A stretch of DNA of 10,552 nt from Syntrophomonadaceae bacterium (GTDB taxonomy: Bacteria; Bacillota; Dethiobacteria; DTU022): NCBI GenBank assembly GCA_003558195.1, contig PWMM01000297.1:1-10552 (forward strand), in the 5' to 3' direction. Of the stretch, positions 1-6,645 are shown piece after piece; position 1 is the first letter of the stretch, and each line of letters begins with the position of its first letter. A program made the translations under genes and the position numbers. The notes beneath the pieces were generated by a model, which ran no database searches, had not been told where the DNA came from, and saw only the letters and a list, made by a program, of their open reading frames with translations.

Positions 1-1467
1 CTGCGCCCTCAAGACCTGGGAGCTATTTTAGCCGGAGGCATAACTGAAATTGAAGTCCTGATGAAACCTAAGGTAGCAATTATACCCAGTGGTTCAGAAA
101 TAATAGACCCGGGCGAAGAGCGAAAAAAAGGAAGCATCCCCGATTTTAACAGCACCGTGATAGCAGCTTATTTAGAACAATGGGGTACAGAACCTGTAAT
201 TAAGCCAAGCGTACCAGACGATCCTGCGAGGATCAAGAAAGCATTACTGGAAGCGACCAATGAGTTTGACGTGGTAATTATTAATGCCGGTTCATCGGCA
301 GGAGATAAAGACTATACCTTTGCTGCCATCAAAGAACTGGGAGAAGTGTTTTTGCATGGTGTGGCTACCAGGCCCGGTAAACCAACAATCCTCGGGCAGA
401 TCAGTAAAAAACCGGTCATTGGCCTTCCCGGTTATCCTGTTTCTGCCTACATGAGCCTGGAATGGTTTGCCCGACCCTTAATCTTCAGTTATTTTAAGCA
501 GCCCCTGCCGGAGAGACAAAGAATGCCTGTTACCCTGGGGCGCAGGGTGGTATCAGAACTGGGAGTAGAGGAATTTGTCCGGATGACAGTAGGTTTCATT
601 GACGGCCGGTTTATCGCCAATCCCCTGACCAGGGGGGCCGGTGTAACTATGTCTTTAGTAAGAGCCGATGGCTTGCTGGTTATTCCAGCGAACTCACTTG
701 GCTACGAACAAGATGAAGTGGTCGAAATTGAACTTTACCGACCCGAACATGAACTTAGTTATAACCTGTTGGCTGCCGGCAGCCACGATTTGATCATTGA
801 TTTACTGGCTACAGCTTTAAAAGAGAGTAATCCTAAATTAAGCTTATCTTCTGCTCACTTAGGCAGTATGGGTGGCATCGTTGCTATAGGGAAAAAACAG
901 GCCCACCTGGCTGGCGTGCATTTATTTGATCCAGACAAACATGATTATAATTGGCCCTATATCGATAAGATGCTGGCGCATGAAGATCTCAAGCTGGTCA
1001 ACCTGACTTACCGGATGCAAGGTTGGATTGTCCCTTTGGGTAACCCTGACAAGATAAAAACCATCAACGATCTGGTCAAAGCGGGGATAAGTTTTGTCAA
1101 TCGCCAAAAAGGTGCAGGTACCCGCATCTTATTTGATTATCTGTTACGGGAAAATTCACTATCTCCAGATCAAGTTAACGGGTATGAAAGAGAAGAGTTT
1201 ACACATTTAAACGTAGCCGCTTCTGTAGCAGCAGGAACTGCCCGGGCGGGCCTGGGCATTTTACCCGCAACAAAAGCTTTTAACTTAGGTTTTGAACCCT
1301 TGTTAGAAGAGCGCTACGATCTATTAATGAGCAATTCTTTCTATTCCAGCAAGGAAGCGAAGTCCATCTTAGAAATTATAACCGATCCAAGCTTTCAAAA
1401 AAAAGTGGAAAAAATGGGTGGTTACAGCATGAGAGATGCCGGAAAACTAATGAACAGGAAAGGGTAA
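1..1467 (+). CDS. moeA: Molybdopterin molybdenumtransferase MoeA fused to a periplasmic-binding-protein-like domain (5' end missing)
   Basis: MoeA inserts molybdate into adenylylated molybdopterin in the cytoplasm, the last core step of Moco synthesis. The frame is open from base 1 and already reads as MoeA (LRPQDLGAILAGGITEIEVL), so the ATG at 61 is internal and the true start lies upstream. Counting from that Met, the MoCF-binding domain spans about residues 4-145, with SGSE (10-13), NAGSSAGDKDY (75-85), RPGKP (104-108) and GLPGYPVS (121-128). The MoeA C-terminal beta domain follows to about 228. The last roughly 225 residues (SHDLIIDLLA to the end) resemble the PBP-like domain (COG1910/PF12727 type) that is fused to MoeA in many anaerobes. 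That domain has no signal peptide here, so it would act inside the cell, perhaps binding an oxyanion or small ligand; this role is inferred. moaA follows after 66 bp on the same strand. The MoeA assignment is confident; the ligand of the extra domain is not known. Confidence 0.93.
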   Translation: MRPQDLGAILAGGITEIEVLMKPKVAIIPSGSEIIDPGEERKKGSIPDFNSTVIAAYLEQWGTEPVIKPSVPDDPARIKKALLEATNEFDVVIINAGSSAGDKDYTFAAIKELGEVFLHGVATRPGKPTILGQISKKPVIGLPGYPVSAYMSLEWFARPLIFSYFKQPLPERQRMPVTLGRRVVSELGVEEFVRMTVGFIDGRFIANPLTRGAGVTMSLVRADGLLVIPANSLGYEQDEVVEIELYRPEHELSYNLLAAGSHDLIIDLLATALKESNPKLSLSSAHLGSMGGIVAIGKKQAHLAGVHLFDPDKHDYNWPYIDKMLAHEDLKLVNLTYRMQGWIVPLGNPDKIKTINDLVKAGISFVNRQKGAGTRILFDYLLRENSLSPDQVNGYEREEFTHLNVAASVAAGTARAGLGILPATKAFNLGFEPLLEERYDLLMSNSFYSSKEAKSILEIITDPSFQKKVEKMGGYSMRDAGKLMNRKG

Positions 1468-1533
1468 ACGGGCTTTAAATCATTACCCGGGAAATACTAC
1501 AGGCACCTCTATAATTGTAAAAAAGGAGCACTT

Positions 1534-2532
1534 ATGATGATGTTATTGGACGGACAAGGAAGAAAACATGACTACTTGAGAATATCGGTTACCGATCGCT
1601 GTAATTTACGCTGTGTATATTGCATGGGCGACGAAGGCATTGCGCAAATGTCGCATGATCAAATTATTAGCTATGAAGAAATATTAAAAGTTGTAGTTGC
1701 TGCTGCTGAACTGGGTATCAGTAAAATCAGGATTACCGGTGGAGAGCCCCTGGTCCGAAAAGACCTGGTGAATTTAATCAAAATGATAGCGGAAGTCCCT
1801 GGCATTAAAGACCTGGCCATGACTACCAACGGCACTCTGTTGCTCCGTTATATTGAAGCTTTAAAAAAAGCCGGTTTGAACCGGGTGAACATCAGCCTTG
1901 ATACCCTGGATGCTGACAAATACCAAAAAATAACCCGTTGCGGTAAATTTGAGGATGTAATTAAAGCAATTGATGCTTCCCTTGATTATAATTTAAACCC
2001 GGTCAAAATAAACACTGTTTTGATGAAAGGGGTCAATGATGACGAAGTGCTTGCTTTTTTAAAACTGGCCATGCAGAAACCACTGCATATAAGATTTATA
2101 GAATACATGAAGATCGGTGATCATGATCAGGCCTACAGCAACCATTACCTGCCACTTAGCTTTGTAGAAAAGACAGCCAAAAAGGCTGGTCTGCCTTTTA
2201 AACCGGTTCCCCTGCCGGGAGGATCCGGCCCGGCTGAATCTTATACCTTCCCTGGCAGTAAAGGAACAATTGGCTTAATTCACCCGATCAGCAAGCACTT
2301 TTGTGACAGCTGTAACCGGTTGCGTCTAACTTCTGAAGGATCGCTTAAAGCCTGCCTTTACTGGCAAGATGAAAAACCGGTCCAGCCTTTTTTAAACAAT
2401 AAAGAGGCCCTGAAAAACTTAATCAGGGAAGTTCTTTACGGAAAACCGGTTGAGCATGAAATGGCAATCCACAGCAAATGTGGTTCTATCAACCCCGGGT
2501 CCATGCGGGGCATGTCCAAAACAGGCGGCTAA
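1534..2532 (+). CDS. moaA: GTP 3',8-cyclase MoaA (radical SAM)
   Basis: MoaA uses S-adenosylmethionine and two 4Fe-4S clusters to convert GTP to 3',8-cyclo-7,8-dihydro-GTP, the first step of Moco synthesis, in partnership with MoaC. The radical-SAM motif is Cys23-x3-Cys27-x2-Cys30 (CNLRCVYC). The second cluster that holds GTP has Cys257, Cys260 and Cys274 (FCDSCNRLRL then ACLYW). TGGEPL (68-73) is the SAM-contacting GGE motif. The protein ends in Gly-Gly, the conserved C-terminal tail needed for activity in this family. Its 332 residues match the usual length. After the cluster motif most MoaA proteins have CMP; here it is CMG (Met31-Gly32), a mild deviation. The start lies in an ATGATGATG run; AAAAGGAG ends at 1528, 5, 8 or 11 bases from the three ATGs, so the second or third ATG is equally plausible. 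It sits between moeA and mobB-moaC on the same strand. Confidence 0.96.
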   Translation: MMMLLDGQGRKHDYLRISVTDRCNLRCVYCMGDEGIAQMSHDQIISYEEILKVVVAAAELGISKIRITGGEPLVRKDLVNLIKMIAEVPGIKDLAMTTNGTLLLRYIEALKKAGLNRVNISLDTLDADKYQKITRCGKFEDVIKAIDASLDYNLNPVKINTVLMKGVNDDEVLAFLKLAMQKPLHIRFIEYMKIGDHDQAYSNHYLPLSFVEKTAKKAGLPFKPVPLPGGSGPAESYTFPGSKGTIGLIHPISKHFCDSCNRLRLTSEGSLKACLYWQDEKPVQPFLNNKEALKNLIREVLYGKPVEHEMAIHSKCGSINPGSMRGMSKTGG

Positions 2533-2690
2533 ATTGAACTAAGGCATTTTTAGTAATTGGGCCTACGTATGGTTGCTTTTTTAAACAACCTGTCTCTAAG
2601 TAAAGCGAGCACCAGACTATAGTAAAATTAGTTTATGCAACAACCATTTAATAAATCTATAAATCAAATTTTTTCAGGGAGGATTGAGAC

Positions 2691-3731
2691 TTGACACCGC
2701 CAATTATTCACCTAATTGCATCCCGCTCCAAGACTGGTAAAACTACAATCCTGGAAAATACCCTGCCTGTCTTGAAACAACGTGGTCTTAAGGTGGCTGC
2801 TTTAAAAGGAAACCTGGACCACTATGAACTTGATTTGCCCCGCAAAGACAGCTGGCGTTTTGCCAGCGCGGGCGCTGAAATCGCCGGTTTAACTACCGAA
2901 GATAGTTATATCCTGATAAGCTCACAACTAGATATAAACGGCAGTGAAGCTGCCGCTAAGCTGTTAAAAGATCTGGATTTGATCATTGTAGAGGGGAATA
3001 AAAAAACTTCAAACCCCAAGATTGAAGTGGTTCGCAGCGACCTGAATCCGGAACCGCTGTTGCTACCCAATACCATTGCCGTTATAACCGACCGCGAAGA
3101 CATGAAAATTTCAATTCCGGTTATTGATATTAACGATCCACTGGCCCTGGCAAATTTTATATGCACAAGGGTAATCAATAAAAAAGGACAAACTGAATCT
3201 TTAACCGAAAAGCCTGGTCCTAAAGATCGGCCAGACTTCTATGATCAGCGAGGCTTAACTCACTTCGATCAATCTGGCAGGCCTAAAATGGTTGATGTTT
3301 CGGCCAAGGAACAGACCGTTCGGGAAGCCTACGCTACCGGTGAAATTATTATGAGACCGGAAACCCTAGAACAGGTTATAGCCGGAAATATGGCCAAGGG
3401 AGACGTTCTCGGTGTAGCCCAGGTTGCTGCTGTAATGGCGGTTAAGGAAACCGGTCGCTTAATTCCCATGGCTCACCCTTTAAACATTTCAAGTGTGGAG
3501 GTTGATTTCAAAACCGTTAAAAACGAACCGGCAAGAATAGAAATTGGAGTGAGGGTTAAACTGGCAGGACAAACCGGGGTGGAAATGGAAGCTTTGACCG
3601 GCGTAAGTATGGCCGCGTTGACTATTTATGATATGTGCAAAGCTATTGATAAAGACATGAAGATAACCAATATCCGCCTTATTGAAAAGAAGGGAGGGCG
3701 TTCCGGTCATTATCGCCGTGAACAGGATTAA
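2691..3731 (+). CDS. moaC: MobB-MoaC fusion: Moco nucleotide-attachment accessory plus cyclic pyranopterin monophosphate synthase
   Basis: This is a two-domain protein of 346 residues. Residues 1-160 are MobB-like: P-loop SRSKTGKTT (11-19), a DLPRKDSWRFASAGA segment (48-62) and LIIVEGNKK (97-105), as in E. coli MobB, a GTP-binding accessory of guanine-dinucleotide attachment. A polar linker (about 161-187) leads to a full-length MoaC (188-346), which turns the MoaA product into cyclic pyranopterin monophosphate. MoaC active-site residues are present: Lys236 (KGDV), His262 (AHPL), Glu298 and Glu300 (GVEMEAL), Asp314 and Lys317 (YDMCK). Two deviations stand out: the Cys before the catalytic His (CHPL in E. 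coli) is Ala261, and the usual SGTGKT of MobB reads SKTGKT, with the MobB KHxHH segment also changed. The start is TTG, placed by AGGGAGG at 2676-2682, 8 bases upstream. The stop overlaps the next start by one base. Domain calls are firm; whether MobB is still active is open. Confidence 0.93.
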   Translation: MTPPIIHLIASRSKTGKTTILENTLPVLKQRGLKVAALKGNLDHYELDLPRKDSWRFASAGAEIAGLTTEDSYILISSQLDINGSEAAAKLLKDLDLIIVEGNKKTSNPKIEVVRSDLNPEPLLLPNTIAVITDREDMKISIPVIDINDPLALANFICTRVINKKGQTESLTEKPGPKDRPDFYDQRGLTHFDQSGRPKMVDVSAKEQTVREAYATGEIIMRPETLEQVIAGNMAKGDVLGVAQVAAVMAVKETGRLIPMAHPLNISSVEVDFKTVKNEPARIEIGVRVKLAGQTGVEMEALTGVSMAALTIYDMCKAIDKDMKITNIRLIEKKGGRSGHYRREQD

Positions 3732-4645
3732 TGCCTGAAATAATTGCAGTTTGTACCAGCCCTGAGAAAGGGCAGAGAAAGAATAATATTGGGAAAAGCT
3801 TATTAATTAAAAACAAGGGACTTGAAGGCGATGCTCATGCCGGTTTCAAGCACCGTCAGGTTAGCCTGCTGGCTGAAGAAAGCATAGCAAAAATGACCGC
3901 CAGGGGCTTAGATGTCGGCCCCGGTGATTTTGCTGAAAACCTAACAACACGTGGCATTGAACTGGCCACCCTGCCTCTTGGTAGCCGGTTAAAAGTCGGT
4001 TCAGAAGCAGTTTTACGGGTGACCCAGATCGGAAAAGAATGCCACGACCGCTGTGCAATCTATTACCAGGCCGGTGATTGCGTTATGCCTCGTGAAGGAA
4101 TTTTTGCCGAAGTCCTAAAAGAAGGTCCTGTCAAAACAGGTGATCACCTGGATGTAATGTCTGCCTACCGTTTTGGAGTAATAACCTCCAGTGACAAGGG
4201 GGCAATTGGGCAACGTGAAGATAAAAGCGGCCCGGTCATTAAAGAGATTTTACTACCATGGGGAGATGTAGTCGAAAAAGCCATTGTGCCCGATGAACAG
4301 GCAGAAATAACGGCGAAGATGAAAGCAATGATTGCCGCAGGAGTTGAGGCGATTTTTACTACTGGTGGTACCGGGTTAAGCCCCCGAGATGTAACTCCTG
4401 AAGCCACCCTGGCAGTTATTGATCGGGAAATACCCGGTATTACTGAAGCCATTAGGCGAGAAACCGCAGCAGCTACAGCCAAAGCAATGCTATCGAGGGC
4501 GGTAGCAGGAATAAGCGGTTCTACATTGATTGTTAACCTTCCTGGTAGTCCAAAAGCAGTAGCGGAGTGCCTGGCCGTTCTTGTCCCGGTTTTAGATCAC
4601 GCCCTGGAAACAGTAACCGGCCGTGGTGGCGAATGCGCCAGGTAA
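3731..4645 (+). CDS. moaB: MOSC domain - MoaB/MogA fusion (molybdopterin adenylyltransferase-type)
   Basis: A 304-residue fusion. Residues 1-143 form a MOSC domain, a fold found in Moco sulfurases and related sulfur/Moco-handling proteins. Features include GLEGDAHAG (30-38), HRQVSLLAEES (41-51), GDFAENLTTRGI (65-76) and a Cys-rich stretch KECHDRCAIYYQAGDCVMP (102-120) with Cys104, Cys108 and Cys117. Residues 146-300 form a MoCF/MoaB-MogA domain, the family that adenylylates molybdopterin before Mo insertion by MoeA: GVITSSDKGA (149-158), TTGGTGLSPRDVTPEAT (210-226) and NLPGSPKAV (269-277). The ATG shares a base with the upstream stop (TAATG), and the local Shine-Dalgarno (AGGA, 3 bases away) is poor, so translation is probably coupled to mobB-moaC. 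MOSC-MoaB fusions occur in other anaerobes. The MOSC half has no assigned substrate here; a role in passing sulfur or in cofactor maturation is inference. Confidence 0.93.
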   Translation: MPEIIAVCTSPEKGQRKNNIGKSLLIKNKGLEGDAHAGFKHRQVSLLAEESIAKMTARGLDVGPGDFAENLTTRGIELATLPLGSRLKVGSEAVLRVTQIGKECHDRCAIYYQAGDCVMPREGIFAEVLKEGPVKTGDHLDVMSAYRFGVITSSDKGAIGQREDKSGPVIKEILLPWGDVVEKAIVPDEQAEITAKMKAMIAAGVEAIFTTGGTGLSPRDVTPEATLAVIDREIPGITEAIRRETAAATAKAMLSRAVAGISGSTLIVNLPGSPKAVAECLAVLVPVLDHALETVTGRGGECAR

Positions 4646-4757
4646 AATCATTTTCAGCTTCATGAAATGGTGCGAGCTGGCCTTCAGTGGAGCAGGAAAC
4701 TCAAGCAGTACCGGGATAAATTATAGAAAAAAAAACATAAATAGCGATGCTGAAAAA

Positions 4758-4782
4758 TTAAACCCGGCTAAACCGGGTTTAA
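4758..4782 (-). terminator. Intrinsic terminator of the GGGPS-family gene (possibly bidirectional)
   Basis: A 10-bp perfect stem (TTAAACCCGG / CCGGGTTTAA) closes a 5-base loop. Read on the minus strand the stem is followed directly by five T residues (complement of 4753-4757), the classic Rho-independent form, placed about 60 bases after the stop of the minus-strand gene. On the plus strand the tail is only ACTTTACT, so termination of the Moco cluster from the other side would be weaker. Confidence 0.75.
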
Positions 4783-4840
4783 ACTTTACTACCTGTTACT
4801 GGTTTATTATTCACACTCTACTTTAAAAAAATGTGCCAAG

Positions 4841-5575
4841 CTATTCTTTCAAAGCACTTAAAATCGAACGTAATCTTTCACGGTAGCCTGCGGTTTCAAT
4901 AACCGTGCCCGTCACTACAATGTCAGCACCCGCCTGTCGAACCCTGCGGGCATCTATAGCAGTACGAATACCACCACCGACAATTAAGGGAATATTTAGC
5001 TCTCTCTTCACCGCCCTGATCATGCCAGCCGGAACCGGTTGAGCAGCCCCGTTACCTGCCTCAAGAAAAACATATCCCATTCCCATAAATTGAGCGGTTA
5101 AGGCATAGCCTATAGCCTGCCAGAAGTTGTCACGGGCAACCAGGTCAGCTTCGCCGATTTCTCCAAGTTTCATACCCGGCTCCACCAGGATATACCCAAT
5201 TGACAAAACTTCAATCTCAAGGCGTTTCAAGACTGAGGAAACTCTAGACTGAGTGCCGCTTACAAACTTAGAATTCCTTGAATTCAAAAGGCTAAGCATT
5301 AAGAATGCATCTAGATTAAGGCAAATCGAATCTGTACCGGTGGGAAAAAATAAAACCGGTATAGAGGTTTTATCTTTGACCACTTCTGCAGTTTCTGTTA
5401 AAGCCCTCTGGGTAACGCCAGAAGAGCCGCCTACAAAAATCAAATCACTACCCACTTCCTGGGCAGTCACAGCAAGCCTACCGGCCGCTTCGGGAACTTG
5501 CCGGGAAGGATCTATCAAAGTAATATGTACAGCGCCCTGTTCAAGTTTTTGCTCAATGTATTTTTGAACTTTCAT
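4841..5575 (-). CDS. Geranylgeranylglyceryl-phosphate synthase family protein (PcrB/GGGPS, group II-like)
   Basis: This TIM-barrel prenyltransferase family joins a polyprenyl diphosphate to the sn-3 hydroxyl of glycerol-1-phosphate, forming an ether bond. Archaea use geranylgeranyl-PP for membrane lipids; Bacillus PcrB uses heptaprenyl-PP. Visible motifs in the 244 residues are HITLIDPS (17-24), FVGGSSGVT (47-55), FFPTGTDSI (76-84), LSLLNSRN (94-101), IGYILVEPG (126-134), MGYVFLEAGNGA (166-177), IVGGGIRT (198-205) and IVVTGTVIE (219-227). The LLNSRN and LEAG-GA segments read like archaeal and Bacteroidetes group II enzymes rather than Bacillus PcrB. The ATG is supported by AAGAAGG (5590-5584), 8 bases upstream. 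The gene is transcribed alone from a consensus promoter and converges on the Moco cluster. Family assignment is strong; prenyl chain length and the glycerol-1-phosphate source cannot be told from this window. Confidence 0.92.
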   Translation of the reverse strand: MKVQKYIEQKLEQGAVHITLIDPSRQVPEAAGRLAVTAQEVGSDLIFVGGSSGVTQRALTETAEVVKDKTSIPVLFFPTGTDSICLNLDAFLMLSLLNSRNSKFVSGTQSRVSSVLKRLEIEVLSIGYILVEPGMKLGEIGEADLVARDNFWQAIGYALTAQFMGMGYVFLEAGNGAAQPVPAGMIRAVKRELNIPLIVGGGIRTAIDARRVRQAGADIVVTGTVIETAGYRERLRSILSALKE

Positions 5576-5666
5576 CGCTATTACCTTCTTCTGGATAGAC
5601 TTTCATCATTGAAAACGGTTTAATTATGCCAGTTTTACCTAACCAGCAAACTTAACTCCTAAACTT

Positions 5667-5695
5667 ATTATAATTTAGATTTACCGGTTTGACAA
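5667..5695 (-). promoter_or_regulatory. Sigma-A-type promoter of the GGGPS-family gene
   Basis: On the minus strand, TTGTCA (5695-5690) is separated by exactly 17 bases from a perfect TATAAT (5672-5667). Transcription would begin near 5660, giving a leader of about 85 bases before the ATG at 5575. The match is 11 of 12 to the sigma-70/sigma-A consensus with ideal spacing, so a housekeeping promoter is likely. Confidence 0.78.
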
Positions 5696-5823
5696 CTTAT
5701 TAAGGGTGCTGCTTAAGACCGCTTTTGTCCATAATTATAGTAATAGCAGCATTTTAAAGTCTTTTTCTACCCAAATAAGCTATTCTAATTCATTTTTTAC
5801 TTCTGCTTATATATTCTGGCTCA

Positions 5824-5834
5824 CCCCCCCCCCC
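5824..5834. repeat. Homopolymeric tract of 11 C
   Basis: An uninterrupted run of 11 C lies in otherwise AT-rich noncoding DNA, about 150 bases upstream of the minus-gene promoter and 180 upstream of the plus-gene promoter. Such tracts slip during replication and are also prone to sequencing-length errors. Confidence 0.9.
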
Positions 5835-5872
5835 GCATGTTGATAAGAGCAGTCTAAATTTTTAAAGATCTA

Positions 5873-5901
5873 ACAGGAATAACACCTTCTAGACAGGAAT
5901 A
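5873..5901. repeat. Direct repeat ACAGGAATA, two copies, 20-bp period
   Basis: ACAGGAATA occurs at 5873-5881 and again at 5893-5901. The 20-bp period is close to two helical turns, so both copies face the same side of the DNA, as expected for a pair of regulator sites. There is no independent evidence that a protein binds here. Confidence 0.4.
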
Positions 5902-6011
5902 TTTTAATTATTTTCTCATAACCCTGGCCCCTGAAAACACGGCCAAAAAAAGAGTGGCACCAATTGAAGCCGGGCTACTTTTTACGAGTAGTTTTGATTT
6001 GTAGTTAGTTA

Positions 6012-6040
6012 TTATCAAGAACTTTTCTTTATGTTAATAT
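6012..6040 (+). promoter_or_regulatory. Possible promoter of the beta-helix (gamma-CA-like) gene
   Basis: TTATCA (6012-6017) and TAATAT (6035-6040) are 17 bases apart; each matches 4 of 6 consensus bases. Transcription would begin near 6047, leaving about 70 bases of leader. The position is right and the surrounding DNA is AT-rich, but the match is moderate. Confidence 0.4.
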
Positions 6041-6117
6041 TAGTTTACAGCGTCAAGGAAAGCCAGGGCGTTTACATTTAAGTTGTTACTCTAATCAAAT
6101 CCACAGGGGAGGGATCT

Positions 6118-6645
6118 TTGTTGAATCTCGTTGAATATAATGGTAAAAAACCGGTTTTGGGAAACAGGGTGTATATAGATCCAATGGCCATCTTGATCGG
6201 TGATATTATTGTAAAAGATGGAACAGGGATCTGGCCAGGGGCAGTAATCAGGGCTGATGAAGGTCAGGTTATCCTTGAAGAAGGGGTTATGGTTTTAGAG
6301 CACGCACTGATAGAACCTGGAAAAGGTGGCGCTTTATCGATAGGAAGCGAATCTATAATAAGCCATGGCGCTATTATCCATGGAGCATCTATTGGCAAAA
6401 ACTGTGTTATCGGTATTGGGGCAAGGGTCCTTGACAATGCGGTGGTAAATGACCATTCTATTGTCGGGGCAGGAGCCCTTGTTGCACCCAATAAAGAGAT
6501 ACCTTCCAAAAAGATGGTTTTGGGCCTTCCCGGAAAAGTCATCAAGGACCTTGAACAAACAAATCTTGATAATACTAAACTAGAATGGGACATGCTTAAC
6601 AATAAGCTTGATTACTACATCAAGATAAGAGGGATTCAGCCTTAA
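6118..6645 (+). CDS. Left-handed beta-helix protein, gamma-carbonic-anhydrase-like (hexapeptide repeats)
   Basis: The 175-residue protein belongs to the YrdA/PaaY/CaiE branch of gamma-class carbonic-anhydrase-like proteins, which form trimers of left-handed beta-helices with metal sites between subunits. Hexapeptide turns run from about residue 14 to 125 (for example ILIGDI, IWPGAVI, LSIGSES, ASIGKNCVIGIGARV), followed by LGLPGKVIKDL and a C-terminal helix. Two expected metal ligands are seen, His83 and His88 (SHGAIIHG). The position that normally carries the first ligand His (family pattern VIH) reads LIE, Glu66, though His62 is close by. The usual RGD reads RAD (45-47). Carbonic anhydrase activity is therefore doubtful; metal-dependent acyl/CoA or scaffold roles known in the family are alternatives. 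The start is TTG; a second TTG follows at once, and AGGGGAGGG (6105-6113) is 4 bases from the first and 7 from the second, so 6121 is equally likely. It is a single gene, convergent with rpsI. Confidence 0.88.
   Translation: MLNLVEYNGKKPVLGNRVYIDPMAILIGDIIVKDGTGIWPGAVIRADEGQVILEEGVMVLEHALIEPGKGGALSIGSESIISHGAIIHGASIGKNCVIGIGARVLDNAVVNDHSIVGAGALVAPNKEIPSKKMVLGLPGKVIKDLEQTNLDNTKLEWDMLNNKLDYYIKIRGIQP

Larger units (their letters stand above)
5576..6117. other. AT-rich divergent intergenic region (542 bp)
   Basis: This stretch separates the minus-strand GGGPS-family gene from the plus-strand beta-helix gene. No credible reading frame is seen on either strand. It holds the promoter of the minus gene near its left end, a run of 11 C, a 9-bp direct repeat, and a plausible promoter plus about 70 bases of leader for the plus gene at its right end. 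Between about 5700 and 5820 and between about 5905 and 6005 I see only weak hairpins (for example CTACT/AGTAG near 5980) and no recognisable riboswitch, tRNA or other RNA family. Confidence 0.6.

Noticed and set aside
1510..1515. TATAAT upstream of moaA as a promoter
   Set aside because: No acceptable -35 element lies 16-18 bases upstream (the sequence there is CCGGGA), so the hexamer alone is not enough.
2571..2590. Hairpin GGTTG/CAACC between moaA and mobB-moaC, considered as a terminator or Moco riboswitch
   Set aside because: The stem is only 5 bp plus an AT extension, no T-run follows, and the 158-bp gap shows none of the helices expected of a Moco-type riboswitch.
2618..2623. TATAGT upstream of mobB-moaC as a promoter
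   Set aside because: No TTGACA-like box at the right distance; the gene fits a shared transcript with moaA.
4623..4826. Plus-strand reading frame of 67 codons at the end of moaB
   Set aside because: It overlaps the moaB end, runs straight through the terminator hairpin, has no ribosome binding site and its composition looks non-coding.
5253..5567. Plus-strand frame of 104 codons antisense to the GGGPS-family gene
   Set aside because: It is a shadow of a well-supported gene on the other strand, with no start signal or recognisable motif.
5689..5694. Plus-strand TTGACA as a -35 box for the divergent gene
   Set aside because: The hexamer at the right distance (CTTAAG) is a poor -10 and the site is over 400 bases from the plus gene; the same bases form the -35 of the minus-strand promoter.
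6264..6602. Minus-strand frames of 112 and 74 codons inside the beta-helix gene
   Set aside because: They mirror the repetitive coding strand of the real gene and have no independent support.
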